A stretch of DNA of 64,000 bases from PFL35 sp041550515. GTDB lineage: Archaea > Thermoplasmatota > E2 > DHVEG-1. Shown piece by piece: positions 8,618 through 18,340 of this stretch; within the stretch, counting starts at the first letter, position 1, and each line of letters starts with the position of its first letter. Under the pieces are notes generated by a model, which worked only from the letters and a program-made list of their open reading frames with translations, did no database searches and was not told the origin of the DNA. The position numbers and the translations under genes were made by a program. Where the stretch lies: positions 12,068-76,067 of the forward strand of contig JBFEOQ010000003.1 in the NCBI GenBank assembly GCA_041550515.1. The letters run 5' to 3'.

Positions 8618-10567
8618 TTATTTGGATTTCTCTCTCATATATGCAAGAGTACCTCCTGCAAGAATTATTTCACGTTGTCTATCTGAGAGATTATATTCTA
8701 CTTCAAATTCAGTTCCTTTAGTTTTATTTTTTACCTTTAAAACTCCACCATCTTTAATTGTGTTTATTACATCAGGTATTTCTATGTCATCCCCCTGATC
8801 GATTTTGTTATAATCAATTTCGTTTTTAAAAGTCAAAGGTATTATTCCAAAATTTATCAAGTTAGCAGTATGAATTCTTTCAAATGATTTTGCTATGACC
8901 GCTTTTGTCCCCATATACATTGGACAAAGTGCTGCATGCTCACGAGATGAACCCTGTCCATAACTTAATCCTGCAACAAAAATGTTGTGTTTACCACTAT
9001 CTCTTATCTTTTTTGCCCTTTCATAAAATTTATCATCTATTACCTCAAATAAAAATTCTGAATATTTTGGGACATTAGATCTATATTTCATCTTACTTCC
9101 TGCAGGAATTATATGGTCTGTTGTAATTTGATCTTCTACTTTTATTGTGACTTCTCCAGTTATTTTGTCAGGCATTGGTAAACTATCGGGTGGATTACCA
9201 ATATTTGGTCCCCGATAGATCTTTATTTTTTCTCCATTTTTTGGGGGATAAATAAACATAGTATCATCAATATAAAATTTATCTGGCATTTCTACTTCTG
9301 GATATGTAATTCCTATTTTTTCTAAATCTCTAGGATCAGTCATTTTACCAGTTATAACTGCAGCCGCCGCAGTTTCTGGACTTACTAGATAAACATTTGC
9401 ACTTTTTGTACCAGATCTCCCTAAAAAATTTCTATTACTTGTTCGAAGAGATATTGCTTCAGTTTTTGGAGATTGACTATTTCCGATACAAAAACCACAT
9501 GCAGATTCGGCAATGCGGGCGCCGGCCGAAATCATATTTGTTAGACCACCATCTTTTTCAATATTTTGAAGTACTTGTCTTGAACCAGGTGCAATAACAA
9601 AGCTAACATTGGTATTTGTAACCTTACCATCTAGAATTTTTGCTACTCTCATAAGATCTCTGTATGAAGAGTTAGTGCAACTTCCAAGACAAACCTGATC
9701 CACTTCTATTCCTTCAAGTTCTTTTACTTTTTTTATATTTCCAGGACTATGTGGTGTAGATGCTAATGGTTCAAGTTCACTAAGATTAATTTCAACTATT
9801 TTATCGTAAATAGCATCCTCATCAGCTTTAATTTCAATCCAATCTTTTTCTCTTCCTTGTGCTTTTAAAAATTCTTTTGTTATCTCATCGCTTGGAAAAA
9901 CACTTGTTGTAACACCGCATTCTGCACCCATGTTTGTAATTGTTGCTCGCTCTGGTACAGATAGTGTTTTAACCCCAGATCCTGAATATTCAAATACTGT
10001 TCCAACGTTTCCTTTTGTTGTAAATATTTCAAGTACCTTTAAAATTAAATCTTTTGCGGACACCCAGGGTTTAAGTTTACCTGTTAAATTTATTTTTGTT
10101 ATTTTAGGATAGATCATATAAAATGGTCCACCAGCCATTGCAACTGCTACATCAAGACCACCTGCACCTATTGCAATCATGCCAATTCCCCCGCCAGTTG
10201 GTGTGTGCGAATCAGAACCAAGAAGCGTTTTACCAGGTTTACCAAATCGCTCTAGATGTACTTGGTGGCATATTCCATTTCCTCCGCGTGAATATATAAT
10301 TCCATATTTTGCAGCTACACTTTGTAAGTATTTATGGTCATCAGCGTTTTCAAAGCCAATTTGTACAGTATTATGATCAACATAGCTAACTGATAACTCT
10401 GTTTTAACTTTTGAAACATTCATCGCTTCAAATTGAAGATATGCCATCGTACCTGTTGCGTCTTGAGTAAGGGTTTGATCTATTTTTATACCTACTTCTT
10501 TACCTCTTTCAGCTTTTCCTTTTATTATATGTTTATTTAACATTTTTTCAGTTATTGTAAGTCCCAT
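8618..10567 (-). CDS. Aconitate hydratase
   Basis: 649 residues, isomerising citrate and isocitrate through a [4Fe-4S] cluster. The three cluster cysteines are visible in CLGSCTNSS (about 293) and CGFCIG (about 355). Substrate-binding segments include SDSHTPTGGGIGM and the swivel-domain motif SYGQGSSREHAAL near 545. The length is that of the shorter prokaryotic putative-aconitase branch, not the 890-residue AcnA. The ATG has a good ribosome site (GGCGGTGA). It is first in the acn-aclB-aclA-icd cluster, which supplies every step between 2-oxoglutarate and acetyl-CoA plus oxaloacetate. Homoaconitase is the main alternative, but the lyase and dehydrogenase neighbours argue for aconitase. Confidence 0.9.
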   Translation of the reverse strand: MGLTITEKMLNKHIIKGKAERGKEVGIKIDQTLTQDATGTMAYLQFEAMNVSKVKTELSVSYVDHNTVQIGFENADDHKYLQSVAAKYGIIYSRGGNGICHQVHLERFGKPGKTLLGSDSHTPTGGGIGMIAIGAGGLDVAVAMAGGPFYMIYPKITKINLTGKLKPWVSAKDLILKVLEIFTTKGNVGTVFEYSGSGVKTLSVPERATITNMGAECGVTTSVFPSDEITKEFLKAQGREKDWIEIKADEDAIYDKIVEINLSELEPLASTPHSPGNIKKVKELEGIEVDQVCLGSCTNSSYRDLMRVAKILDGKVTNTNVSFVIAPGSRQVLQNIEKDGGLTNMISAGARIAESACGFCIGNSQSPKTEAISLRTSNRNFLGRSGTKSANVYLVSPETAAAAVITGKMTDPRDLEKIGITYPEVEMPDKFYIDDTMFIYPPKNGEKIKIYRGPNIGNPPDSLPMPDKITGEVTIKVEDQITTDHIIPAGSKMKYRSNVPKYSEFLFEVIDDKFYERAKKIRDSGKHNIFVAGLSYGQGSSREHAALCPMYMGTKAVIAKSFERIHTANLINFGIIPLTFKNEIDYNKIDQGDDIEIPDVINTIKDGGVLKVKNKTKGTEFEVEYNLSDRQREIILAGGTLAYMREKSK

Positions 10568-11020
10568 AATTCACCGCCCCATAATTTTGATTTCTTTCGG
10601 AGAATGATAAATTATTTAATAAATTTTTGTATTTAATTTTAAAAGTACAGGATAAAAATAAAATAAAAATAAAAACTATAATTTTTTAATTTGCTATAAA
10701 AATTACTATAAAACTTAATATACTATTGTTTTAAACATTATAGTTTTTTGGTTTAAATATTATAATTCGAAAAAATAAAATTCAATTTTTTTATCTAACT
10801 ACATACAAACTTAAAAAAATTAATATATCCAATTGAAAATATATTAATGCTTAACAATAAATTTTGTTATTATATTGATTAGTAATATGGAGAAAATATA
10901 CATAAAATACTTATACTAAAATAGTATTCGAGCAACGCATTTAAGGTTTATTTTATCCTTAATTTAAGCCTATGAAAAATGGAAGGGGGACACTTAAAAA
11001 TAAATTGGGAGTGACAATAT
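10568..11020. promoter_or_regulatory. Divergent intergenic region between acn and acs
   Basis: About 450 AT-rich bases with no convincing gene separate the two divergent transcripts. Near the acs side there is an inverted repeat, TTAAGG (10941-10946) and CCTTAA (10957-10962), with 10 bases between arms. It lies about 60 bases before the acs ATG and is a plausible operator. The acs start is preceded by GGGAGTGA. No RNA gene is apparent. Confidence 0.4.
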
Positions 11021-12967
11021 ATGCCTGAAGAGGAGATAATCCAAGTTTATAAGCCTGACCCTGACTTTAGCTATAAAGCATACATTAAAAATATGCATGA
11101 ATATAAAAATATGTATGAAGAGTCCATAAAAGATCCTGATAATTTTTGGAGTAAGCTTGCTACAGAACATGTATCCTGGTATAAAAAATGGAATAAAGTA
11201 CAGGAATATGATTTTAAAAAAGGGAATATAAAATGGTTTGATGGTGCAAAACTAAATGTTTCTTATAATTGCCTTGATCGTCATGTTGAAAATGGTCACG
11301 GTGATGATATCGCAATTATTTGGGAAGGAAATGAACCGACTCTAGAAAAGAAATTTACATATAAACAACTTCTTGATGAAGTTCAAAAATTTACCAATGT
11401 ATTAGAATCTAAGGGAGTAAAAAAAGGGGATCGTGTTTGTATTTATTTACAAATGTTACCTGAACTTGTAATTTCAATGCTTGCTTGTACTCGTATCGGT
11501 GCTATTCATTCTATTGTTTTTGGAGGTTTTTCAGCTGAATCACTACGTGATAGAATAAATGATTCAAGTTGTAAAATTTTAATTACTCAGGATCAAGGTT
11601 TTCGTGGTGGTAAACCACTACCTATGAAACAAGTAGCTGATAAAGCCTTACAAAGCTGTCCTTCTATTGAATCAGTAATTGTTGTAAAACGTATTGGAGA
11701 AAATGTTGATTGGTTTGATAAAGACTACTGGTGGCATGAAGAAATGAAAAAAGTAGAGCCAATTTGTCCTCCAGAAAAAATGGATTCAGAAGACCCTTTA
11801 TTTATTTTATATACATCTGGCTCAACTGGTAAACCTAAAGGTGTATTACATACAACAGGTGGATACCTTGTTTTCGTATCTGTAACTCATAAATATATTT
11901 TTGACTATCATCCGGGAGATATATACTGGTGTACAGCCGATATAGGCTGGGTTACAGGACATTCGTATATAGTTTATGGACCGTTATGTAACAAAGCAAC
12001 AACTATTATTTTTGAGGGAGTTCCAAACTATCCTGATTGGGGTCGTTTCTGGGCTATCTGTGAAAAATATAAAGTAAACATATTTTACACTGCACCTACA
12101 GCTCTTCGTGCACTTATGAAAGAAGGAGATGAATGGGTTAAAAAATATAATCTCAATTCGCTTAAACTACTTGGTAGTGTTGGTGAGCCAATAAAATTAC
12201 AAGAATGGAAATGGTATTACAACCTTGTAGGTGGTGGACGTTGTCCAATAGTTGATACTTGGTGGCAAACTGAAACCGGCGGTATCCTTATCACACCAAT
12301 CCCGGGTGCGACACCACTTAAGCCGGGTAGTGCATCTTTTCCCTTTTTTGGTGTTGAACCCGCTTTACTTGATGATAAAGGAAAGGAATTAATAGGAAAT
12401 GATGTTTCTGGCAATCTTGTAATCAAATCAGCATGGCCTGGTATAATGAGAACTGTTTACGGTGATCATGAACGTTTTAGAAAAACTTATTTTTCAATTT
12501 ATCCTGGTTACTTTTTCACTGGTGATGGTTGTCTAAGAGATGAAGACGGTTATTACTGGATAACTGGTCGAGTTGATGATGTTATTAATGTTTCAGGTCA
12601 TCGTATTGGCACTGCTGAAATTGAAGGGGCAATTGGTAAACATTCAAAAGTAGCAGAAGCTGCAGTTGTTGGTTTCCCTCATGAAATAAAAGGTCAGGGA
12701 ATCTATGCTTATGTAACTTTAAAAACTGGTGAGAAATTTGATCAAAATCTAACGAAAGAGCTTATTGGTATGGTTAGACAAGAAATAGGACCTATTGCAA
12801 CTCCAGATAAAATTCAATATACTGATGGACTTCCAAAAACTCGATCCGGTAAAATTATGAGGCGTATTCTACGAAAAATTGCAGATGGAAATGTTAGTCA
12901 AATTGGTGACACTAGTACATTAGCTGATCCAAGTATTGTAGATTCACTTGTAAAAAATAGGCAGTAA
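11021..12967 (+). CDS. acs: Acetyl-CoA synthetase (AMP-forming)
   Basis: 648 residues, the normal length for Acs. It makes acetyl-CoA from acetate, ATP and CoA through acetyl-AMP. The adenylate-forming signature YTSGSTGKPKG lies near residue 265. TWWQTETGG, the Acs-specific motif with the acetate-pocket Trp, is near 415. ITGRVDDVINVSGHRIGTAE marks the hinge near 525. The C-terminal PKTRSGKIMRR carries the catalytic Lys that is acetylated in many Acs enzymes. A GNAT and a Sir2 deacylase elsewhere in the window could act on it (inference). It is divergent from the citrate-lyase cluster, linking acetate, acetyl-CoA and citrate metabolism. Confidence 0.96.
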   Translation: MPEEEIIQVYKPDPDFSYKAYIKNMHEYKNMYEESIKDPDNFWSKLATEHVSWYKKWNKVQEYDFKKGNIKWFDGAKLNVSYNCLDRHVENGHGDDIAIIWEGNEPTLEKKFTYKQLLDEVQKFTNVLESKGVKKGDRVCIYLQMLPELVISMLACTRIGAIHSIVFGGFSAESLRDRINDSSCKILITQDQGFRGGKPLPMKQVADKALQSCPSIESVIVVKRIGENVDWFDKDYWWHEEMKKVEPICPPEKMDSEDPLFILYTSGSTGKPKGVLHTTGGYLVFVSVTHKYIFDYHPGDIYWCTADIGWVTGHSYIVYGPLCNKATTIIFEGVPNYPDWGRFWAICEKYKVNIFYTAPTALRALMKEGDEWVKKYNLNSLKLLGSVGEPIKLQEWKWYYNLVGGGRCPIVDTWWQTETGGILITPIPGATPLKPGSASFPFFGVEPALLDDKGKELIGNDVSGNLVIKSAWPGIMRTVYGDHERFRKTYFSIYPGYFFTGDGCLRDEDGYYWITGRVDDVINVSGHRIGTAEIEGAIGKHSKVAEAAVVGFPHEIKGQGIYAYVTLKTGEKFDQNLTKELIGMVRQEIGPIATPDKIQYTDGLPKTRSGKIMRRILRKIADGNVSQIGDTSTLADPSIVDSLVKNRQ

Positions 12968-13097
12968 ATTCTTCTATCTAAAAATCCTATTTTAATACAA
13001 AAAATCTTTTCTATACTAATTGATACCATTGTGATTATAACAATGAAAAAATTTCTAAGATCAATTTATACAAACCATATTAAAATTATTTTAAGAG

Positions 13098-13919
13098 GTG
13101 ATAAAAATTACGTTAGACTATAATGAAGTTACAATTGTAATAAAAGATTTCATTCAATCATATTTTGAAAACTCTGGTTGTAAAGGGGTAGTGATTGGTC
13201 TCTCAGGTGGTGTTGATTCTGCAATAACAGCAATTCTTTGTAGAAGAGTTTTAGGTAAAAATAAAACTTATTGTCTTTTTATACCTGATGATACAACCCC
13301 TGAAATTGATATTAAACATCAGAAAATTCTTATTGAAAAATATGATTTGTCATGTAAAACAAAAAATATAACAGAAATAATAAAAAATATGACAAAAACT
13401 TGTATTATTAAACCAGAAAAAATTGCACTCGCAAATATGAAAGCCCGAATCCGTATGATTCTCTTATACGAATATGCAAATATGACAAATTCATTAGTTT
13501 GTGGGACTTGTAACAAATCTGAATTATTAATTGGTTATTTTACAAAGTATGGTGATGGGGCTGCAGATATAGTGCCAATAGGGGATTTATATAAAACCCA
13601 GATTTTTCAACTAGCAGAATTTTTAAAAATACCAAGGGCAATAATTTACAAAACACCAACTGCCGGCTTAATTAAAGATCAAACTGATGAAAAAGAACTT
13701 GGTTTTAAATATGAAATTCTTGATAAGGTCCTCATTGGTATAGAACAAAAGCAAACTATTTCTGATATTGCAAAAAATACTAGTTTAAAAAGATCTGATG
13801 TCGAAAAGATTAAATTCATGTGTATTAAAACTCAACATAAAAGATGCAATCCTTTAATTCCTAAAATTAGTGGAAAAACTCCTGGTTTTGATTGGCGTTC
13901 ACCAATTCAAGAAGGATAG
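13098..13919 (+). CDS. nadE: NH3-dependent NAD+ synthetase
   Basis: About 270 residues. It amidates nicotinate adenine dinucleotide to NAD+ with ammonia. The PP-loop SGGVDSAI near residue 34 is the ATP-pyrophosphatase signature. GTCNKSELLIGYFTKYGDGA and PTAGLIKDQTDEKELG are further NadE hallmarks. There is no glutaminase domain, so ammonia is the donor. The start is uncertain. The GTG at 13098 lies inside the ribosome site GAGGTGAT, while the next codon at proper spacing is an ATT (13107) just before the conserved LDYNEV. It is followed closely by a convergent phosphoesterase gene. Confidence 0.93.
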   Translation: MIKITLDYNEVTIVIKDFIQSYFENSGCKGVVIGLSGGVDSAITAILCRRVLGKNKTYCLFIPDDTTPEIDIKHQKILIEKYDLSCKTKNITEIIKNMTKTCIIKPEKIALANMKARIRMILLYEYANMTNSLVCGTCNKSELLIGYFTKYGDGAADIVPIGDLYKTQIFQLAEFLKIPRAIIYKTPTAGLIKDQTDEKELGFKYEILDKVLIGIEQKQTISDIAKNTSLKRSDVEKIKFMCIKTQHKRCNPLIPKISGKTPGFDWRSPIQEG

Positions 13920-13926
13920 ATATACT

Positions 13927-14979
13927 TTAATATATATATAATAATATCCCAAATAATATACTATTTAATATATTTGAAACTCTTAATGGAACTTCAATAT
14001 TACGAAATTTTGAGTGATATTCAACCTTAACATTTTCTTCCAACCAGACATCTCCATTAATTACGGATATATTTCTATAATTACAATCTGGATAACTTTT
14101 ATCATCTACTTTATTTGCTTTTGATTGAACAAAAAGTGTAGTATAATTAGAAGCATTTATTGGATAATCAGAATATCTATTTTCATTACTGTCAAAAACT
14201 CTAGAATAATGAGTATGACCTGTCAACACAAGATCAACATCATTTTTCTCACAAAGTTCAATAAAAACTTCTCTATTATTTAATAATATATTAGACATTT
14301 CACCATCACTTTTTCTATCATTTATTGCTGGGTGATGCATTAAAACAATTTTATAATCTGAGCTACAATTATTCAATTTTTCTTTTAACCATTTTATATC
14401 TGCATTTTCTAAACCACGCGCAAAAACATCTAACCAATATTTAGGTTTTTTAAAATAGTGCGGTCCTGAATCTAAGAAAAACAAAGTCATATCTTCATAA
14501 GTTATAATATATTTTCTTTCATTGGTTATATAACTTTGATAATTATCTAAATTCCAATTAAAATAATAATCATGATTACCCGGTGTAAAATAAACAGGAA
14601 TTAAACAATCTGAATCTATGTAATATTGATTACTTTCTTTAAAAAAACAACTTACTAAAGTCTCATAATTAGAAGAACCAGATTCGCCACTACCCCATTC
14701 TACAAGATCTCCAGTAATAATTAAAAATGCTGGTTTATTCTCAAATGAATTAATTTCACTTAAAACTTTTATAAAACGATCTTTACTATATCCATTATAA
14801 ATATTACCAAATGATTCAGTCATAATATGAATATCAGTCATATGAATAAAATAAAAATCAGAATTCTCCTTTTTATCAATATTATTATAATTAATATGTA
14901 AGCTATTTACATTATAACTAGAAATGAATAATAAACAAATAAAAAAAATTGTTATATAACTAGAATTCTTCTCACTCAT
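13927..14979 (-). CDS. Secreted or membrane-anchored calcineurin-like metallophosphoesterase
   Basis: 350 residues. A hydrophobic signal or anchor sequence occupies residues 9-25. The dinuclear-metal phosphoesterase motifs follow in order: HMTDIHI (about 45), TGDLVEWG (about 91), GNHDYYF (about 130), MHHP (about 220) and GHTHYSR (about 263). The last 20 residues are again hydrophobic, so the protein is probably anchored outside the cell at both ends. Enzymes of this fold hydrolyse phosphomonoesters, diesters or nucleotides. The substrate here cannot be read from the sequence. It converges on nadE with only a few bases between stops. Confidence 0.8.
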   Translation of the reverse strand: MSEKNSSYITIFFICLLFISSYNVNSLHINYNNIDKKENSDFYFIHMTDIHIMTESFGNIYNGYSKDRFIKVLSEINSFENKPAFLIITGDLVEWGSGESGSSNYETLVSCFFKESNQYYIDSDCLIPVYFTPGNHDYYFNWNLDNYQSYITNERKYIITYEDMTLFFLDSGPHYFKKPKYWLDVFARGLENADIKWLKEKLNNCSSDYKIVLMHHPAINDRKSDGEMSNILLNNREVFIELCEKNDVDLVLTGHTHYSRVFDSNENRYSDYPINASNYTTLFVQSKANKVDDKSYPDCNYRNISVINGDVWLEENVKVEYHSKFRNIEVPLRVSNILNSILFGILLYIY

Positions 14980-15018
14980 ATATTAATAAGAGTAAAATAT
15001 AGTATTTATATATTTCTT

Positions 15019-15909
15019 TTAGCTTAAAATTAATTTTTCTCCTGTAATCTTTTCATACGCTTCCTTATATTTAAGTTGGGTCTCAGTAATTACTTCAGCG
15101 GGTAAATGAGGAGGATCGCTATTTTTATCCCAATCAGTACTATTTAAATAATCACGAACATACTGTTTATCAAAACTAAGTTGACTTTTACCTGGTTCAT
15201 ATAAATCAGCCGGCCAAAAACGAGAACTATCAGGCGTTAATACTTCATCAACAACTATTATCTGATCACCAATTTTACCAAACTCAAACTTAGTATCAGC
15301 GATAATAATACCTTTTTTTAAAGAATATTCTGATCCTTTGTTGTATAATTTAAGAGAAAATTCCTTTAGTTTTTCGGCATCATTTTTTCCTATTAGTTTT
15401 TTCATTTCATCAAAGGATATATTAATATCATGACCAGTATCTGCTTTTGTACTAGGTGTAAAAAGCGGCGCTTCAAATTTATCAGATTCTTTTAAACCTG
15501 TAGGTAATTTTATACCACAAACAGTTCTATCTTTTTGATAACTTTTCCATGCAGAACCAGAAAGATAGCCACGAACTATACACTCGATAGGAAAAACATT
15601 TGCTTTTTTAACAATCATACTTCTACCATTTAGAATATTTGCATATGATTTAATCTTTTCAGGGAAATCCTCAACATCTGTACTGATTACATGACTAGGA
15701 ATTGTATTTTTAAAGTAATCAAACCAGAATTTAGAAATCTGGGTAAGATATATCCCTTTTTTTGGAATTGGTTCATGAAGAATAAAATCAAAAGCACTGA
15801 TTCTATCGGTTACAATTAATAGTAATTTATCACCTAGATCATATACATCTCTTACCTTTCCTTTTTTAAAAGCTTTTAAAGGTAACTCCGTTTTAATTAC
15901 AGCAGTCAT
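15019..15909 (-). CDS. purC: Phosphoribosylaminoimidazole-succinocarboxamide synthase
   Basis: 296 residues from the chosen ATG. It joins CAIR and aspartate with ATP in purine synthesis. Visible motifs are KGKVRDVYDLGD and VTDRISAFDF near the N-terminus, ECIVRGYLSGSAWKSYQK (about 115), ADTKFEFG (about 205) and DEVLTPDSSRFWP (about 222). The length matches the longer (yeast-like) form, not the 240-residue one. The ORF can be extended upstream into metG, but the ATG at 15909 has GGAG eight bases before it and matches homologues. It sits 17 bases downstream of the metG stop, so the two are probably co-transcribed. Confidence 0.94.
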   Translation of the reverse strand: MTAVIKTELPLKAFKKGKVRDVYDLGDKLLLIVTDRISAFDFILHEPIPKKGIYLTQISKFWFDYFKNTIPSHVISTDVEDFPEKIKSYANILNGRSMIVKKANVFPIECIVRGYLSGSAWKSYQKDRTVCGIKLPTGLKESDKFEAPLFTPSTKADTGHDINISFDEMKKLIGKNDAEKLKEFSLKLYNKGSEYSLKKGIIIADTKFEFGKIGDQIIVVDEVLTPDSSRFWPADLYEPGKSQLSFDKQYVRDYLNSTDWDKNSDPPHLPAEVITETQLKYKEAYEKITGEKLILS

Positions 15910-15925
15910 TTTTTTCTCCATTAAA

Positions 15926-18064
15926 TTATAATATTTTTGCCCCTTTTTTGATAGGTTTGTCTGATATGACATCAGATTTTTCAGAATGTAATATATTTTT
16001 ATTATAAGTAGCTTTTCCAGACTCATCTACTATAAGTTTGATTTTCTTAAAATCTTCAAATTCTAAAATATTTGCAGGTTTTCTAACTACACCATCAACA
16101 TATATTTCAGATCCCGGGGTAGACTCTCCTGGGTAAAGTAGAGATACAACACCTTCACCATCTTCTGCAGCGAGCAGCATACCATTTGATGTAACACCAC
16201 GAATATTTGCTGATTTAAGATTTACTACAACAACAATATTTTTACCATTAATTTCACTTTTAGAATAATGTGGTTTCATACCTGCGACAATTATTCTTTT
16301 TCCAAGTTCACCTAGATCAATATGTAGAATGAAAAGTTTATCTGCTTTAGGGTGATCTTTTACTCCGATTACTTTTGCAACACGAAGATCAACTTTTGAA
16401 AAAGGATCATCCTTGGTCATTATGATATCTTTTATATCAAGTTTTTTAAACAAGGGTTGAGGTCTTTGTAACTCAAAATCAATCTGTAAATCATCAAATG
16501 CACTATCCCAGTTTTTATTATGAATAGATCCTTCCTCACCCAGTAAATGCCATATCTTATCAGATGAAAAAGGTAAATAAGGTGCCATAAAAATAGATAA
16601 GGCTTTAACAATTTTGAGACATATATATAGAGTATTACCACATACTTGTTTATCAGTTTTAACTAGTAACCAGGGTTTCTTGTGATCAAAATAAAAATTA
16701 CCAAATTGAGCAAGAGACATTGCAGCACGAAGTCCTTTTTTAAATTCAAAGTTATCGAGGGATGTAGATATTTCTTTTGATATTTGTTTTATTTTATCAA
16801 AAGCTTCTTTATCAAAATTATTAAGAGTACCAGGCTTAGGAATTTTACCAAAATTCTTTTCTGTAAAAGTTATCACTCTATGAACAAAATTACCATATGC
16901 TCCAACAAGTTCATCATTGATTTTTGCTACAAAATCATCCCAAAGCCAATCTGTATCTTTATTTTCAGGCATGTTTATAGAAAGATAATACCTAATTGCA
17001 TCAACATCAAAATTATTTAAAATATCAGGAACCCATATAGCGATACCACGACTTTTAGAAAACTGCTCGCCTTTAAATCTTAAATATTCGTTTGCAGGTA
17101 TATTATAAGCAAGATTCAGCTCATCATTATATCCCATTAGAATAGCTGGCCAAATAAGGGTGTGAAATGGAATATTATCTTTTGCTAGAAAATAATAATG
17201 TAAAACTTTTGGATCTTTCCACCATTTTTCCCAATAATCTGTTTTAAGTTGTTTTTCAGCCCATTCAATACTCGCAGAAAGATAACCAATTACAGCATCA
17301 AACCAAACATAAATACGTTTATCATCAAAACCTTCTATTGGAACTTTTATTCCCCACTCCATATCTCTAGTAATTGCTCTATCCTGTAGCCCGTTTTCAA
17401 GCCAATTCTTCGTGAATTTTAAAACACTTGATTTCCAGTGTTCTTTATCTTTCAACCAAATTAAAAGTCTATCTTCAAATTTAGAAAGAGCAAAAAACAA
17501 ATGATCGGTATATTTAATCACAGGGATATTCCCACAAATTTTACAGTAAATATTTAATAAATCTTCTGGATCTAGAAGTTTCCCACATTCATCGCATTGA
17601 TCACCACGAGCATTTTTACTGCCACAGTTTGGGCATTTACCTACAATATATCGATCTGGTAAAAACTTATTACAATGATTACAATAAAAAGCTTTAATTC
17701 TTTTTTTGTAGATGTATCCTTTCTTATATAATGTTAGAAAAATATCTTGAACTATTTTTTCATGATTTTTTGTAGTAGTTCTGGTAAAAAGATTAAATGA
17801 AATACCCATTTCTTTCATATTATTTGCATGCTCTGTATGATATCGATCAACTATATTCTGAGGTGATGTTTTTTCTTTATCTGCTGTGATAGTAATTGGA
17901 GTCCCATGTTCATCACTGCCCGATACCATTAAAACGTCTCTATCTTTCATCCGTGAATATCTTGCAAAGATATCTGCTGGAAGATAACAACCTGCAATAT
18001 GACCAAGATGTAGAGAACCATTCGAATAAGGCCATGCAACTCCTATATAGATTTTTTTCTTCAT
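15926..18064 (-). CDS. metG: Methionyl-tRNA synthetase
   Basis: About 712 residues. It charges tRNA-Met. The HIGH-like motif HLGH is at residues 19-22, a multi-Cys zinc knuckle region (CNHC, CPNC, CDEC, CKIC) lies near 135-190, and the KMSKS counterpart FSKSRG is near 335. The last 110 residues form an EMAP-II/Trbp111-type tRNA-binding OB domain (VDLRVAKVIGVKDHPKADKL), which in some archaea is a separate gene. The ORF extends 11 codons further upstream. An ATG at 18082 lies about 22 bases after a TATA-like element, so a leaderless start there is possible. I prefer MKKKIYIG, which matches homologues. Confidence 0.95.
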   Translation of the reverse strand: MKKKIYIGVAWPYSNGSLHLGHIAGCYLPADIFARYSRMKDRDVLMVSGSDEHGTPITITADKEKTSPQNIVDRYHTEHANNMKEMGISFNLFTRTTTKNHEKIVQDIFLTLYKKGYIYKKRIKAFYCNHCNKFLPDRYIVGKCPNCGSKNARGDQCDECGKLLDPEDLLNIYCKICGNIPVIKYTDHLFFALSKFEDRLLIWLKDKEHWKSSVLKFTKNWLENGLQDRAITRDMEWGIKVPIEGFDDKRIYVWFDAVIGYLSASIEWAEKQLKTDYWEKWWKDPKVLHYYFLAKDNIPFHTLIWPAILMGYNDELNLAYNIPANEYLRFKGEQFSKSRGIAIWVPDILNNFDVDAIRYYLSINMPENKDTDWLWDDFVAKINDELVGAYGNFVHRVITFTEKNFGKIPKPGTLNNFDKEAFDKIKQISKEISTSLDNFEFKKGLRAAMSLAQFGNFYFDHKKPWLLVKTDKQVCGNTLYICLKIVKALSIFMAPYLPFSSDKIWHLLGEEGSIHNKNWDSAFDDLQIDFELQRPQPLFKKLDIKDIIMTKDDPFSKVDLRVAKVIGVKDHPKADKLFILHIDLGELGKRIIVAGMKPHYSKSEINGKNIVVVVNLKSANIRGVTSNGMLLAAEDGEGVVSLLYPGESTPGSEIYVDGVVRKPANILEFEDFKKIKLIVDESGKATYNKNILHSEKSDVISDKPIKKGAKIL

Positions 18065-18153
18065 GCGATTTCTCAATGCCATATATAAGCACAACATTTA
18101 AATATGGTGCATGACTAATAAATAAATGTCAAATAAATATAATTGAAAAATAA

Positions 18154-18188
18154 CACCTTAAAAGGTGCATTAATCAATTGAGATTAAT
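18154..18188. promoter_or_regulatory. Two adjacent palindromes between metG and dnaG
   Basis: CACCTT-AA-AAGGTG (18154-18167) is followed directly by ATTAATC (18169-18175) and GATTAAT (18182-18188). They lie in the divergent region between metG and dnaG and look like protein-binding sites. The short AAGGTG unit recurs nearby at the dnaG ribosome site. Confidence 0.35.
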
Positions 18189-18340
18189 TTGTATTTAACC
18201 GCTTAACTAATATTTCATAATAAAAATAATGCATAACAAACTAGGAATGGTAAAAAAAATCCACCTATTATTTGCTAAAGAGCGTATAAAGGTGCTATTT
18301 TTCAGAAAAAATTAAAAAATAAATTAAAAGGTGATAATTA

